A stretch of 64,000 nt of DNA from Alphaproteobacteria bacterium (GTDB lineage Bacteria; Pseudomonadota; Alphaproteobacteria; Rhizobiales; Devosiaceae): positions 1-64,000 of the forward strand of contig JAHJWO010000040.1 in the NCBI GenBank assembly GCA_018828145.1. Reading direction: 5' to 3'. The position numbers and the translations under genes are program-made. Each line of letters opens with the position of its first letter. Positions within the stretch are counted from its first letter, which is position 1. Below, piece after piece: positions 1-9,832 of this stretch. The notes beneath the pieces were generated by a model that was not told where the DNA came from, made no database searches, and saw only the letters and a program-made list of their open reading frames with translations.

Positions 1-113
1 ATCTACCCGCCAGAGCGCGATCATGACGACTGATGAGCGGGCTAGACTGCCGGGGAGCATGGGTCGCCAGGCTCCCGCATGTATGCTGACCACCGGCCTC
101 GCGCCGTCCCGCA

Positions 114-176
114 GGGCAAATCTCTCCAGTGGAGAGATTTGAGGTGAGAAGGCCACGCGAGCTACGCTCGAATGGC
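114..176. repeat. Two-hairpin palindromic repeat, copy 1 of 3
   Basis: After GGGC come perfect arms AAATCTCTCC (118-127) and GGAGAGATTT (131-140) around AGT. A second hairpin follows, with outer arms GCCA/TGGC (152-155, 173-176) and inner arms CGAGC/GCTCG (158-162, 166-170). The same order, spacing and largely the same bases recur at 11420-11483 and 60403-60466. This is a dispersed repeat family of the REP type; no transposase for it is visible here. Confidence 0.8.
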
Positions 177-250
177 ACGAACCCAGAGCGGGAACGGAAG
201 CGATAAAATCCGAAAGGGCGGCCGCTCGATGCGTGTGTGAAAAATCCCGG

Positions 251-315
251 CGTGATGGCGAGGCGTCTGTCTCACTATCTAAACTACCCTTCGAGGCAGT
301 CGCCTCGCCATCACG
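251..315. repeat. Long inverted repeat upstream of DAHP synthase
   Basis: CGTGATGGCGAGGCG at 251-265 and its exact reverse complement at 301-315 form 15-bp perfect arms around 35 bases. In RNA this would be a strong hairpin about 165 bases before the DAHP synthase start. No T-run follows on either strand, so it is not a typical terminator. It could be a dispersed repeat or a leader structure. Confidence 0.7.
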
Positions 316-478
316 GCTCACTCGGTGAGCAGGACCAGACCACACGACAACCGCGCTGCAGGCGGCGCTTGCGCATGCCTGCTGCGACCAATGTCGCCCC
401 CGATTATCCTTGGCACCGCGCTCCAGCCTTGGTATTCCGCCCCCAGCAGCAAGTAACCCCGCGTGAGCGAGACCGAAG

Positions 479-1855
479 ATGACCACCTGGACCCCCGATA
501 GCTGGCGTGCCAAGCCGATTTCCCAGGTGCCGGCCTATCCCGACGCCGCCGCGCTTGCCGAGGCCGAGCGCCAGCTGGCCACCTTTCCGCCGCTGGTCTT
601 TGCCGGCGAGGCCCGCGATCTCAAGGCGCGCCTGGCGGCCGTCGCTCGCGGCGAGGCCTTCCTGCTCCAGGGCGGCGACTGCGCCGAGAGCTTTGCCGAA
701 CACGGCGCCGACCACATTCGCGACTTCTTCCGCGTCTTCCTGCAGATGGCGGTCGTTCTGACCCATGGCGCATCCAAGCCCGTGGTCAAGGTTGGCCGCG
801 TTGCCGGCCAGTTCGCCAAGCCGCGGTCCTCCGACACCGAAACCATCGACGGCGTCGAACTGCCCTCCTATCGCGGCGACATCATCAACGACATCGCCTT
901 TACCGAAAAGTCGCGCGTCCCCGATCCCGACCGCATGCTGCAGGCCTATCGCCAGTCCGCCGCCACGCTGAACCTGCTGCGCGCCTTCTCCATGGGCGGC
1001 TATGCGGAACTGACCCGCATCCATGAATGGACCGTGGGCTTCATGAAGGGCTCCAACTGGTATCCGCGCTACGAGGAAGTGGCGCGCAAGATCGATGACG
1101 CCATCACATTCATGGGCGCCCTTGGCCTCAATCCCGACAACACGCCGGCTTTGCGCCAGACCAGCTTCTTCACCAGCCACGAAGCCCTGCTGCTCGGCTA
1201 CGAGGAAGCGCTGACCCGCCGCGACTCCATCACCAATGACTGGTACGCCACGTCCGGCCACATGCTGTGGATCGGTGACCGCACCCGCCAGCCCGATGCC
1301 GCTCATGTCGAATATTTCGCCGGCATCAAGAACCCCATCGGCGTCAAATGCGGCCCCACCCTGAGCAATGACGATCTGCTGCGCCTGCTCGACCGGCTCA
1401 ACCCGACAGACGAGGCCGGCCGCATCACGCTCATTGCCCGCTTCGGCTCCGACAAGGTCCACGATCACCTGCCGCGCCTCATCGAGACCGTCCAGAAGGC
1501 CGGACGCACCGTCGTCTGGTGTTCCGACCCGATGCATGGCAACACCATCAAGGCCTCCACCGGCTTCAAGACGCGTCCCTTCGACCGCGTCCTCTCCGAA
1601 GTGAAGTCCTTCTTCGAAATTCACCGCGAGATGGGCACCTATGCCGGTGGCGTGCATATCGAGATGACCGGCGATGACGTAACCGAATGCGTCGGCGGCG
1701 TTTCCGCGGTCACCGAGGCGTCGCTGTCCGATCGCTACAACACCTACTGCGACCCCCGTCTCAATGCCAGCCAGGCCCTGGAACTGGCCTTCCTCGTCGC
1801 CGAGGAAGTGCACGCCCAGAAGCCCCCCCGTCAGCGCCTGGCTGCCGGCGAATAA
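479..1855 (+). CDS. aroF: Class II 3-deoxy-7-phosphoheptulonate (DAHP) synthase
   Basis: The enzyme condenses phosphoenolpyruvate with erythrose 4-phosphate, the first step of the shikimate pathway, in the cytoplasm. At 458 residues it has the usual length of the plant/bacterial class II type, which is unrelated in sequence to E. coli AroFGH. Family motifs visible are the N-terminal [16 protein letters not shown], a KPRSS segment and KCGPT, plus an [10 protein letters not shown] stretch. The ATG at 479 starts at the family N terminus, and GAGACCGAAG just upstream can serve as ribosome site. It is monocistronic and followed by a hairpin at 1882. The symbol is by family; aroG or aroH are used for the same type. 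Confidence 0.95.
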   Translation: MTTWTPDSWRAKPISQVPAYPDAAALAEAERQLATFPPLVFAGEARDLKARLAAVARGEAFLLQGGDCAESFAEHGADHIRDFFRVFLQMAVVLTHGASKPVVKVGRVAGQFAKPRSSDTETIDGVELPSYRGDIINDIAFTEKSRVPDPDRMLQAYRQSAATLNLLRAFSMGGYAELTRIHEWTVGFMKGSNWYPRYEEVARKIDDAITFMGALGLNPDNTPALRQTSFFTSHEALLLGYEEALTRRDSITNDWYATSGHMLWIGDRTRQPDAAHVEYFAGIKNPIGVKCGPTLSNDDLLRLLDRLNPTDEAGRITLIARFGSDKVHDHLPRLIETVQKAGRTVVWCSDPMHGNTIKASTGFKTRPFDRVLSEVKSFFEIHREMGTYAGGVHIEMTGDDVTECVGGVSAVTEASLSDRYNTYCDPRLNASQALELAFLVAEEVHAQKPPRQRLAAGE

Positions 1856-1881
1856 TCCCGCACACCCGTTGAACCGTCTCC

Positions 1882-1924
1882 GGGCCCGCCGCGTTGCACA
1901 CTCAACGCGCGGCCTTTTATATTG
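1882..1924 (+). terminator. Probable rho-independent terminator of DAHP synthase
   Basis: CGCGTTG and CAACGCG pair around a short CACACT-type loop and extend with imperfect GC pairs outward, followed by TTTTATATT. It lies 27 bases after the stop codon. Confidence 0.6.
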
Positions 1925-1962
1925 CGTCGGTTCCTGCCCCTGTCGTCACGTGAAAGCCGCGC

Positions 1963-3864
1963 ATGCCAAGATCACTGTTTCCTGCCGCCACCCCTGAGGC
2001 GCGCGCTCGCCTTGAGCAGGATCCAACGCTCAAGCTGATCAATGATTTCGACTGGTCGGGGAACCCTCTCGGCCCCATTCCGGGCTGGCCAGAAAGCCTC
2101 AAGGGCGCGGTGCGCGTCATGATGGCGGCGTCCACTCCCATGACCATGCTGATCGGGGACGATGGCATTCTCGTCTACAACAACGCCTATGCCGAGTTCG
2201 CCGGCGGCCGGCACCCCCGGATTTTCGGTCAGCCGGCTCTCGAAGCCTGGCCCGAAGCGGCCGATTTCAACCGCGACAAGATCGACCGCGGCCTGCGCGG
2301 CCTCACCACGACCCTGCGCAATCAGGAGCTGATGCTCAATCGCCATGGTCAGATGGAGCCCGTCTGGCTCGAGCTGCACTATAGTCCCGTGCTGGGAGAG
2401 GATGGCCTCCCGCTGGGCTCCCTTGCCGTGGTGCATGACATCACCGACCGGGTCCTGGCCGAGAAGGCGCTGGCCCGCAGCGAGGAGCGGCTTTCCCTCG
2501 CCCTGAGCGGGTCGAGCCTCGTCGGCACCTGGGACTGGAACGTGACGGACAATATCGTCACCTCCGACGACAAGTTCGCCGCCATGTACAACGTCGATCC
2601 GCTGCGCGCCGGCCTCGGCCTGCCGATCGAAGCATTCCTGCAGGCGATCCATCCCAATGATCGTGATCGCGTCGGTGAGGAAATCGCCAAGGCCCTCGCC
2701 GATGGCTCGTCGCTGCAGTCCGAATACCGCCTGCTGGCTCCCGATGGCGAGACACGCTGGGTCGTGGCTTCCGGCCGGGCGCGGCTCGATGCCGAGGGCA
2801 AGGCGGTGCGCCTGCCCGGCGTGGTGGTCGATGTCACCGAGCAGCGCCGCATTTCCGAGGCGCTGGCAGAAAGCGAACTGCGCTTTCGCACGCTCGCCGA
2901 CACCATGCCGCAAATGGTCTGGTCGACGCTGCCGGATGGCTTTCACGACTACTACAATGCCCGCTGGTATGAGTTCACCGGCGTGCCGGTCGGCTCCACC
3001 GATGGTGAAGGCTGGAACAACATGTTCCACCCCGACGATCAGGAGCGCGCCCGCAAGGTCTGGCACCATTCGCTGGCCACCGGCGAACCCTACAATATCG
3101 AATATCGTCTGCGCCACCACAGCGGCAAATACCGCTGGACGCTGGGCCTGGCCCTTCCGATCCGCGATGCGGCCGGCCAGATCGTGCGCTGGTTCGGCAC
3201 CTGCACCGACATTCACGAAACCAAGCTCGTGGCGGAGGAGCGTGAACTGGTCGCCCAGGAGCTCAGCCACCGCATCAAGAATATCTTCGCCGTGCTGACC
3301 AGCATCATCAGCCTCTCCGCCCGCGGCCGCCCCGAGGTCAAGACCTTCGCCGACGAGCTGCGCCAGCGCATCTACGCGCTGGGCGAGGCGCACGATTTCG
3401 TCCGCCCGCACAGCCACGTCTCCCAACCGCCGGAAAACCAGGGTTCGCTGAAATCGCTGATCAGCCGTCTGATGCAGCCCTACCGCCAGGATGGGGCCGA
3501 ACGCGTCATCTTCCTCGGCGAAGACACCGAGATCGATGATGGCGCCGCCACCCCGCTCGCCCTGCTGTTCCACGAATTGGGCACCAACGCGGCCAAGTAT
3601 GGCGCATTGTCGGTCGATGGGGGCAGGGTGGAACTCACCGGCCGCCGCGACGGCGAGCACTACCACCTGTCATGGAAGGAGCTTGCGGGCCCCTTCATTG
3701 GCGGCGATGCGGAGCTCGCTGGCTTCGGTTCGCGCCTAATCAGCCTCAGCATCGAGGGTCAGTTGCGCGGCAAGCTGGAACGGAAATGGGAAGCGGATGG
3801 CCTGCGCGTCGAGATCGATTTGCCCGTCGACGCGCTGCGCCGTTCGGCGCGCCTGCACAAATAG
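1963..3864 (+). CDS. PAS-domain HWE-family sensor histidine kinase
   Basis: A 633-residue soluble sensor kinase with no membrane segment. The N-terminal ~165 residues form a PAS-like input domain; two more PAS/PAC units follow (about 170-295 and 300-425), each ending in the usual DVT/DIH stretch. The kinase core begins at QELSHRIKN with the phospho-acceptor His436. The N-box carries His537 (FHELGTNAAKYG) and the ATP lid has W571-K-E573, the H and WxE signature that names the HWE family. This family is common in rhizobia, often sensing light or redox and feeding the general stress response. The ligand is unknown. It converges on a lone receiver gene 3 bases beyond its stop, which may be its partner. 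Confidence 0.9.
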   Translation: MPRSLFPAATPEARARLEQDPTLKLINDFDWSGNPLGPIPGWPESLKGAVRVMMAASTPMTMLIGDDGILVYNNAYAEFAGGRHPRIFGQPALEAWPEAADFNRDKIDRGLRGLTTTLRNQELMLNRHGQMEPVWLELHYSPVLGEDGLPLGSLAVVHDITDRVLAEKALARSEERLSLALSGSSLVGTWDWNVTDNIVTSDDKFAAMYNVDPLRAGLGLPIEAFLQAIHPNDRDRVGEEIAKALADGSSLQSEYRLLAPDGETRWVVASGRARLDAEGKAVRLPGVVVDVTEQRRISEALAESELRFRTLADTMPQMVWSTLPDGFHDYYNARWYEFTGVPVGSTDGEGWNNMFHPDDQERARKVWHHSLATGEPYNIEYRLRHHSGKYRWTLGLALPIRDAAGQIVRWFGTCTDIHETKLVAEERELVAQELSHRIKNIFAVLTSIISLSARGRPEVKTFADELRQRIYALGEAHDFVRPHSHVSQPPENQGSLKSLISRLMQPYRQDGAERVIFLGEDTEIDDGAATPLALLFHELGTNAAKYGALSVDGGRVELTGRRDGEHYHLSWKELAGPFIGGDAELAGFGSRLISLSIEGQLRGKLERKWEADGLRVEIDLPVDALRRSARLHK

Positions 3865-3867
3865 GCC

Positions 3868-4293
3868 TTAGCTGGCCGAAGTGGCGGCGCCGGCCCAGTT
3901 GAACAGTTTCAGCCGGTGCGGCGGGGTTGCCTCGGCGGCATCGCGCCGCGCCACGGCATAGGCCACGGCCGCCCGCAATTCGCGGTCGGTCACCGGTTTG
4001 GGCAGCACGCCCACTGTGCCCGGCACGCCATCGCCGAGCTGGGATGGATTGGCGGTCATGAACAGTACGGTCACGCCATGCGTCTGCGCCAGGATCTGAC
4101 CGATGGTGATGCCGGTGGGGCCGTCCTGCAGGTTGAGATCGACCAGCGCGACATCGGCATGCGATGCCAGCGCCAGGGCTGTCTGTGCGTCCGGCGCGAT
4201 GCCGATCGGGGTGAAGCCCATCTCTTCGATGACATGTTCGATCTCGGCAGCGACGAAAATCTCGTCTTCGACCACCAATATTTTGCGCGTCAT
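3868..4293 (-). CDS. Single-domain response regulator receiver
   Basis: A 141-residue receiver with no output domain. The acidic pair D10-E11, phospho-acceptor D52 (ALVDLNLQDG), switch Thr (FMTAN) and invariant Lys (LPKPV) are all present. After the receiver fold only about 20 residues remain, so it acts by protein contact or phosphotransfer. It is encoded tail to tail with the HWE kinase, stops 3 bases apart. Pairing with that kinase is an inference from position. The closest architecture is the lone receivers that accompany HWE kinases in Hyphomicrobiales. Confidence 0.9.
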   Translation of the reverse strand: MTRKILVVEDEIFVAAEIEHVIEEMGFTPIGIAPDAQTALALASHADVALVDLNLQDGPTGITIGQILAQTHGVTVLFMTANPSQLGDGVPGTVGVLPKPVTDRELRAAVAYAVARRDAAEATPPHRLKLFNWAGAATSAS

Positions 4294-4505
4294 AATAAGA
4301 ACTCTTCTGCAAACTAGCCCTTGGGCAACTCCCCCACACCGCTCAGGGTTGCCACCGCCGATGCATATTCCTGCATTGGCCGTTCAACTTTGCTCCAGCC
4401 GGGTTACCAAAACCCCAAATAGCGTTGCTGTGAGGCACTTAGCGGAACCTTAACCCTAATGGAGCATAAATTTTTGCGACAATAGGACGCCCCCGGGAGG
4501 TTTCG

Positions 4506-5468
4506 ATGAAGCGCACCATTCCAGCCGCCGCCGCAATTCTGGCGATCTGCGCCGCCGTCCCGGCTTTGGCCGCCGACTATCCCGAACTGCGCCCTGCCTA
4601 TGTCGAGGGCTGGGAAGCCGGCGAGGACGATATCCGCTTCGAATTCGGCACGGCCTACTGGTACTCCTGGGGCGGACGCGATGCCGGGTTCACCGGCACG
4701 GCGCCGTTGGGCAACATCGCCGTCACCTCCCGCGATCAGACCCATATCGGCGAACTGCACGGCAAGATTGAGGATCTGTCCACCCAGAGCTACGTGGCCG
4801 GCCGCGCCGGCCTCGGCCTGCACACCACCGGCACCTACGCCATCACGCCCGCAGGCAGCGGCGCCATCGGCAACTCCTCGCGCATCGGCTATGCCGGCGC
4901 CGATTTCGGCTGGCTCCCGGCCGGGAGCATGACCGAGGGCTACGCCTTCGGCGGACTGGTCGGCTACCACTACTGGAAGGACGCGCCCACCATCGGCACC
5001 GGCCAATATGCCACCAGCTTCGCCGCCGGCGTGCCGACCACCATGGGCGAGGCCCGCAACGAACTCGACATCCACGCGCTGCGTTTGGGCGTCAAGGGCA
5101 CCGCCAGCTTCGACATGTTCGACATCCAGGGCGAGCTTGCCGGCGTTCCCTACGCCCACGTGTCCGGCGTCCTGGGCGGTAGCTCGCCCGGCGGCTACAA
5201 TTTCGGCGGTACGGTCTACAACGAAAACGCCCCGACCACCTTCACCGGGCGCGGCTATGGCGTCATGACCGAGGCCATGATTGGCTTCCACCCCACTGAA
5301 AACCTCACCCTGCGGCTCGGCGGCCGGGCCTGGTATCTCGAGAGCACGCTTGATGCTGTCTTCAACGGCACCGCCGCAGGCGGCGCACAGCCCGCCCAGA
5401 CCATGCCCTCCACCTATGCCTCGCTCTTCCGCTATGGCCTGCGCGCCGAACTGACCGGTCGCTTCTGA
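4506..5468 (+). CDS. Putative outer-membrane beta-barrel protein
   Basis: A 320-residue exported protein. Residues 1-22 are a Sec signal peptide (MKRTIPAAAAILAICAAV, then ALAA before DYPELRP). The mature part is rich in Gly, Tyr, Thr and alternating hydrophobic residues and ends in Phe (LTGRF), as outer-membrane barrels do. CGGGAGG (about 4494-4500) is a good ribosome site before the ATG at 4506. I do not recognise a named family beyond the loose Omp25/outer-membrane-like group of alphaproteobacteria; substrate or role is unknown. It stands alone, divergent from the receiver gene. Confidence 0.75.
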   Translation: MKRTIPAAAAILAICAAVPALAADYPELRPAYVEGWEAGEDDIRFEFGTAYWYSWGGRDAGFTGTAPLGNIAVTSRDQTHIGELHGKIEDLSTQSYVAGRAGLGLHTTGTYAITPAGSGAIGNSSRIGYAGADFGWLPAGSMTEGYAFGGLVGYHYWKDAPTIGTGQYATSFAAGVPTTMGEARNELDIHALRLGVKGTASFDMFDIQGELAGVPYAHVSGVLGGSSPGGYNFGGTVYNENAPTTFTGRGYGVMTEAMIGFHPTENLTLRLGGRAWYLESTLDAVFNGTAAGGAQPAQTMPSTYASLFRYGLRAELTGRF

Positions 5469-5597
5469 ATCGCCGCTGGCGAAAATGCCGCCCGCCCCAC
5501 CATGAAAGCTGCGCTTGAATGGCTTGGGGGAGGGGGGTATGGCAGGGCTGGTAGATTTGCCGCCCGTCCTGCCCACGATCCCAGTTAGGCCATTCCC

Positions 5598-7265
5598 GTG
5601 ACAGACCGCCTCCGAATTGCGCTTGCCCAGCTCAATCCCAAGGTCGGAGACCTGGTGGGCAATCTGGCCATGGCGCGCGCCGCACTTGCCGATGCCGTGG
5701 CCGCCAAGGCCGACATCCTGATGCTGTCCGAGCTGTTCCTCACCGGCTATTTCCCGGATGATCTGCTGTTCAAGCCCAAGTTCGTCGCTGACGCCATGCA
5801 GGCGGCCCACGATCTGGTGGCGGACACCAGTGGCACCGACGTCGTCCTGATCCTGCCCACCGTCTGGCGCGAAAAGACCGGCCTCCACAATGCCGTGCTC
5901 GTGGCCGAGAATGGCAGGATCATCGCCACGCGCTTCAAGCGCGAATTGCCCAATACCGACGTCTTCTACGAAAAGCGCTATTTCACCGCCGGCCCGCCAC
6001 CCGAGCCGGTACTGATCAAGGGCGTGCCTGTCGGCATCCCGATCTGCGAAGACATCTGGCACCCATCGGTCTGCGAGCACCTCGCCATGCGCGGCGCCGA
6101 GATCATGCTGTGCCCCAATGGCTCGCCCTATTGGACCGACAAGCAGCATATCCGCAAGGAACTGGTGCGGGCCCGCGTCGCCGAGGACGATGTCCCCATG
6201 CTCTATCTCAACCAGGTCGGGGGCCAGGACGAACTGGTCTTCGACGGCGCCTCCTTCGGCATAGAGCCGGGCAACCGGCTGGTCTTCCAGGGCAAGTCCT
6301 TCGCCAATGACTTCATCACCTCCGACTGGGTCCGGGGCGACAATGGCTGGACCTGCGAGCAGGGTGCGGTCACCGAACTGACCACCACCGATGAAGCCCC
6401 CTGGCTGGCCTGCGTGCTCGGCCTGCGCGACTATGTCCACAAGAACGGCTTCAAGCAGGTCGTGCTGGGCCTCTCGGGCGGCATCGACAGCGCCGTCGTC
6501 GCCGCCATGGCGGTGGATGCCTTCGGCGCTGAAAACGTCCACTGCATCATGCTGCCCTATCGCTACACCTCCGAGGCCAGCCTCAAGGACGCCAGGGACT
6601 GCGCGGAGCGCCTGGGCGTCCGCTATGACATCGTCTCGATCGGCAACCCGGTCGATGATGCGCTGGCCGAACTGGCCCCTATCTTCGACAATCGCGCCCC
6701 CGATCTGGCCGAGGAGAACATCCAGTCCCGCATGCGCGGTGTCGTGCTCATGGCCGTCTCCAACAAGCTCGGCTCCATGCTGCTCACCACCGGCAACAAG
6801 TCGGAAATGGGCGTTGGCTATGCCACCATCTATGGCGACATGAATGGCGGCTACAATCCGCTCAAGGACATGTTCAAGATGGAGGTCTATCGCCTGGCCG
6901 CCTGGCGCAACAGCCACGTGCCCGGCGACTGCAGGGGCCCGGCCGGCGAGGTCATACCCCAGGCCATCATCGCCAAGGCCCCCAGCGCCGAACTGCGCCC
7001 CAACCAGACCGACCAGGACAGCCTGCCGCCCTATCCGGTGCTCGATACCATTCTGGGCGCTCTGGTCGAGGATGAGATGTCGATCGCCGACATCGTCGCC
7101 AAGGGCTACGATCAGGCGCTGGTCGAGCGCATCGAGCGCCTGCTCAATATCGCCGAATACAAGCGCCGCCAGTCCGCCCCCGGTCCCAAGCTCACGCCCA
7201 AGGCCTTTGGCCTCGGCCGCAAGTACCCGATCACCAATGGCTACAAGGATCGGACCATCGGATGA
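5598..7265 (+). CDS. nadE: Glutamine-dependent NAD+ synthetase
   Basis: Makes NAD+ from deamido-NAD+, ATP and glutamine, the last step of NAD biosynthesis. At 555 residues it has the two-domain form: an N-terminal nitrilase-type glutaminase with the triad E45 ([11 protein letters not shown]), K114 (RFKRELPN) and C150 (PICEDIW), then a synthetase domain with the ATP loop S293-G-G-I-D-S298. The start is GTG at 5598, which gives the family N terminus [11 protein letters not shown]; no ATG fits. Its end overlaps gltX by four bases (ATGA-type), so the two are probably coupled. nadC lies 20 kb away in the same window. Confidence 0.96.
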   Translation: MTDRLRIALAQLNPKVGDLVGNLAMARAALADAVAAKADILMLSELFLTGYFPDDLLFKPKFVADAMQAAHDLVADTSGTDVVLILPTVWREKTGLHNAVLVAENGRIIATRFKRELPNTDVFYEKRYFTAGPPPEPVLIKGVPVGIPICEDIWHPSVCEHLAMRGAEIMLCPNGSPYWTDKQHIRKELVRARVAEDDVPMLYLNQVGGQDELVFDGASFGIEPGNRLVFQGKSFANDFITSDWVRGDNGWTCEQGAVTELTTTDEAPWLACVLGLRDYVHKNGFKQVVLGLSGGIDSAVVAAMAVDAFGAENVHCIMLPYRYTSEASLKDARDCAERLGVRYDIVSIGNPVDDALAELAPIFDNRAPDLAEENIQSRMRGVVLMAVSNKLGSMLLTTGNKSEMGVGYATIYGDMNGGYNPLKDMFKMEVYRLAAWRNSHVPGDCRGPAGEVIPQAIIAKAPSAELRPNQTDQDSLPPYPVLDTILGALVEDEMSIADIVAKGYDQALVERIERLLNIAEYKRRQSAPGPKLTPKAFGLGRKYPITNGYKDRTIG

Positions 7266-8599
7266 CCAGCCCCGATACCATCGTTCGCTGGGCGCCATCC
7301 CCCACCGGCCGCATCCATCTCGGCAATGCCCGCCCGGCGCTTCTCAACTGGTTCTATGCCCGCCGCCATGGCGGCCGCTACATCCTGCGCATGGACGATA
7401 CCGACCAGGCCCGTTCGACCCGCGAATTCGCCGACGGCATCGAGGTCGATCTCGCCTGGCTGGGCATCACGCCGGACCTGCTGGTGCGCCAGTCCGAGCG
7501 CACCGCGCTCTATGATGCCGCCCGCGACCGGCTGATCGCCGCCGGCCGGCTCTATCCCTGCTACGAGACCGAAGACGAGCTCGACCGCCGCCGCAAGCGC
7601 GCCCGTGCCCTCAACAAGCCGCCGATCTATGATCGGGCCGCGCTGAAACTCACCGATGAGGACCGCGCCCGGCTCGAGGCCGAGGGCCGCAAGCCGCATT
7701 GGCGCTTCCGGCTCGATGGCCGCCCGGTCCATTTCGACGATCTCATCAAGGGCCCGCAGACCGTCAACACCGCCTCCATGTCCGATCCGGTTCTGGTGCG
7801 CGAAGACGGCTCCTATCTCTATACGCTGCCCTCCGTGGTCGATGACATCGACCTGGCCATCACCCATGTGATCCGCGGCGAAGACCACGTCTCCAATACC
7901 GGCACCCAGATCGAGATCTTCGAGGCCCTCGGTGGCGCCGTCCCCGTCTTCGGCCACCATAATCTGCTCACCGACGCCGAAGGGCAGGGCTTCTCCAAAC
8001 GCCTCGGTTCGGAGTCGATCGCCGATTTCCGCGCCGCCGGCTATGAGCCCATGGCCGTCGCCATCCTGGCCAGCATCACCGGCACCAGCCTGCCCATCGA
8101 GACCTACGAAACCCTCGACGAGATCGCCAATCGCCTCGATTTCTCGATGATTTCACACGGCTCCGCCCGCTTCGACCCGGTGGAACTCGACGGCCTCAAT
8201 GCCCGCCTGCTGCATGCCATGCCCTATGAGGCCGCCCAGCCCCGCCTCTCCAGCCTCGGTCTCGAGGGCGAGGCGCTGTGGCTGCTGTTGCGCGACAATC
8301 TTCACAAGTTCAACGACATCGCCGATCTGGCAAGGCTGGTGACCGGCCCCGTCGAGTCCATTGTCGCCGACGAAGATCGCGATTTCCTCGCTCTGGCCAA
8401 GGCCCTGCTACCGCCCGAGCCCTGGGATCAGACCACCTGGTCGCACTGGACCGATGCACTCAAATCCGCCACCGGCCGCAAGGGCAAGGCGCTGTTCCTG
8501 CCGTTGCGCCTGGCCCTGACCGGGCGCCACGATGGGCCGGAGCTTAAGTCCCTGCTCCCGCTGGTCGGGCGTAAGGCGTGTCTGGACCGACTACCCTGA
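7262..8599 (+). CDS. gltX: Glutamyl-tRNA synthetase
   Basis: Charges tRNA-Glu; in alphaproteobacteria, which lack GlnRS, a GltX also misacylates tRNA-Gln for GatCAB. 445 residues, class I synthetase: HIGH-type motif ([11 protein letters not shown]) near residue 20 and KMSKS-type motif FSKRLGS near 245. It is shorter than the ~470-residue main GluRS, so it may be the second of the two GltX proteins usual in this group. It starts inside the nadE stop. Its 3' end overlaps the convergent DUF2865 gene by 56 bases, so the last 18 codons are read on both strands. Confidence 0.95.
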   Translation: MTSPDTIVRWAPSPTGRIHLGNARPALLNWFYARRHGGRYILRMDDTDQARSTREFADGIEVDLAWLGITPDLLVRQSERTALYDAARDRLIAAGRLYPCYETEDELDRRRKRARALNKPPIYDRAALKLTDEDRARLEAEGRKPHWRFRLDGRPVHFDDLIKGPQTVNTASMSDPVLVREDGSYLYTLPSVVDDIDLAITHVIRGEDHVSNTGTQIEIFEALGGAVPVFGHHNLLTDAEGQGFSKRLGSESIADFRAAGYEPMAVAILASITGTSLPIETYETLDEIANRLDFSMISHGSARFDPVELDGLNARLLHAMPYEAAQPRLSSLGLEGEALWLLLRDNLHKFNDIADLARLVTGPVESIVADEDRDFLALAKALLPPEPWDQTTWSHWTDALKSATGRKGKALFLPLRLALTGRHDGPELKSLLPLVGRKACLDRLP

Positions 8600-9710
8600 C
8601 GACCTTGTCGCCAAACTGCACCAGCCGCATTTCGGTCTCCGCCGCGGCCTGAACCGGGCGCGTCACCGGAGTCTCGCCGGGGCCGGCAGGACGACGGCGG
8701 GGTAGGGGGATGTCCACCAGCGTGGCCGTCTCGAGTGGCGCCACGGTCGCCTGCACCGGTGCCTGTCCGCGCGGATCGCGCAGCGGCAGCGGGAAGCTGA
8801 CGCCGGCCACTTCGATCATCATGCGCGTCGAGCCATCGCTCCCCGTCGCCACGCTCATCGTGCCGTCGGACTGCGGCGCCACCTTGCAGCTGGCGCTGAC
8901 GCTGGTGTCCAGCTCGTCGCGATAGCGGAACGCGGTGGGCAGCGCCGAATAGGGCTCGCCGAACAGGTTCCGCATCTGCTCGGGCTCCTGGCCCGGATTG
9001 TCGTACATATAGAGCTCTACGGGCGTTGTCGGACAGCTCGCCTCGCATTGCATGGCGTCATTGCTGGCATAGTCGGGCAGGGTGGCGTAGCTGATCGGCC
9101 AGAAATAGCCGTCGCTGAGCCGCACGCAGACGGTGCGCACCGTCTGGTAGCCCTGGTAGCCCCAATAGTCGCCGCCATCCACCATCTGCCCGTCCGTGAA
9201 GTCGCCTTCCGACGTCGTGCCGAAGATGCGGTCGAACACCGACTGCCGCTCATTGGTAAAGGTGGCGCTGGAGCCGCGGTTCTCGCCGCAGCCGAACCGC
9301 GCCATTTCCTGCAGGATCGCCTCGCGCTGGCCGGCGACGGCATTGGCCGTCTCCACCTGGCGCGACACATCCGCGGCAACCTCGCGCAGCCGCAGCACTT
9401 CGCGGCCGATCTGCTGGCACTGGTTGGTCAGTGTGCGCCCGGCCTTGGCGTCGTCATTGCATCCGTCGCGGACATAGCGGCTTTCCATGGCCTGCACGTC
9501 CCGTGCCGCCTGGCGCGCTGCCTGGGAATTGCCCCCCATTTGCCGGAACTCGGCATTGCTGTCGAACTGCCGCAGGGCATTGTCCAGCTGGGCGCACTGT
9601 GCCGCCTGGGCATAGGCGGTGTTCACGTCCATGATCAGGCAGATCGCCGCCAGCACCGATAGTATGAGGGCGCGTCCGCCGTTCCTGCCCAAGCCTGTCC
9701 TCGAATCCAT
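8544..9710 (-). CDS. DUF2865 family exported protein
   Basis: A 388-residue protein starting at the ATG at 9710, which is followed by a signal peptide or anchor ([14 protein letters not shown]...AYAQ). A central helical, Gln/Arg-rich part (about 35-170) leads to the conserved DUF2865 core: [17 protein letters not shown], an AMQCEASCP cysteine segment and [19 protein letters not shown]. The C terminus is Pro/Arg-rich and basic. The domain is widespread in Hyphomicrobiales; its function is unknown, but it is periplasmic or envelope-associated by the signal. The upstream in-frame extension to 9947 has no family similarity and is discounted. Confidence 0.85.
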   Translation of the reverse strand: MDSRTGLGRNGGRALILSVLAAICLIMDVNTAYAQAAQCAQLDNALRQFDSNAEFRQMGGNSQAARQAARDVQAMESRYVRDGCNDDAKAGRTLTNQCQQIGREVLRLREVAADVSRQVETANAVAGQREAILQEMARFGCGENRGSSATFTNERQSVFDRIFGTTSEGDFTDGQMVDGGDYWGYQGYQTVRTVCVRLSDGYFWPISYATLPDYASNDAMQCEASCPTTPVELYMYDNPGQEPEQMRNLFGEPYSALPTAFRYRDELDTSVSASCKVAPQSDGTMSVATGSDGSTRMMIEVAGVSFPLPLRDPRGQAPVQATVAPLETATLVDIPLPRRRPAGPGETPVTRPVQAAAETEMRLVQFGDKVVRVVGPDTPYARPAGAGT

Positions 9711-9832
9711 TGCCGGCGCCCAGCGCCCTTTGCGGTCCTTAAAGAGAAGGTCAGGACCATTGGCAACACTATAGTGGCTGAGCCGTTGCCGTGGTAGCGC
9801 TGCAAGGCCACACAACTTCGAGATTGCGCCCG

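Larger units (their letters stand above)
1..478. other. Non-coding left edge upstream of the DAHP synthase gene
   Basis: No convincing gene lies in this 478-base stretch. One plus-strand frame is open from the edge to a stop at 31-33 and could be the last ten codons of a gene outside the window, but nothing identifies it. The stretch holds a two-hairpin repeat (114-176) and a 15-bp inverted repeat (251-315). An open frame at 237-482 overlaps the next start as ATGA, but it runs through the palindrome and looks like chance. Confidence 0.6.

Noticed and set aside
237-482. An 81-codon frame before DAHP synthase, overlapping its start as ATGA
   Set aside because: It reads straight through the 15-bp inverted repeat, has basic low-complexity composition and no recognisable domain; the overlap is likely chance.
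404-1813. Long minus-strand frame of 469 codons opposite DAHP synthase
   Set aside because: It is antisense to a clearly conserved gene and follows its codon pattern; such shadows are usual at this GC content. The same holds for the long frames opposite gltX/nadE, GDH and the RND pump.
4404-7298. A 964-codon minus-strand open frame
   Set aside because: It spans the antisense of two unrelated genes (outer-membrane protein and nadE) and has no family motif.
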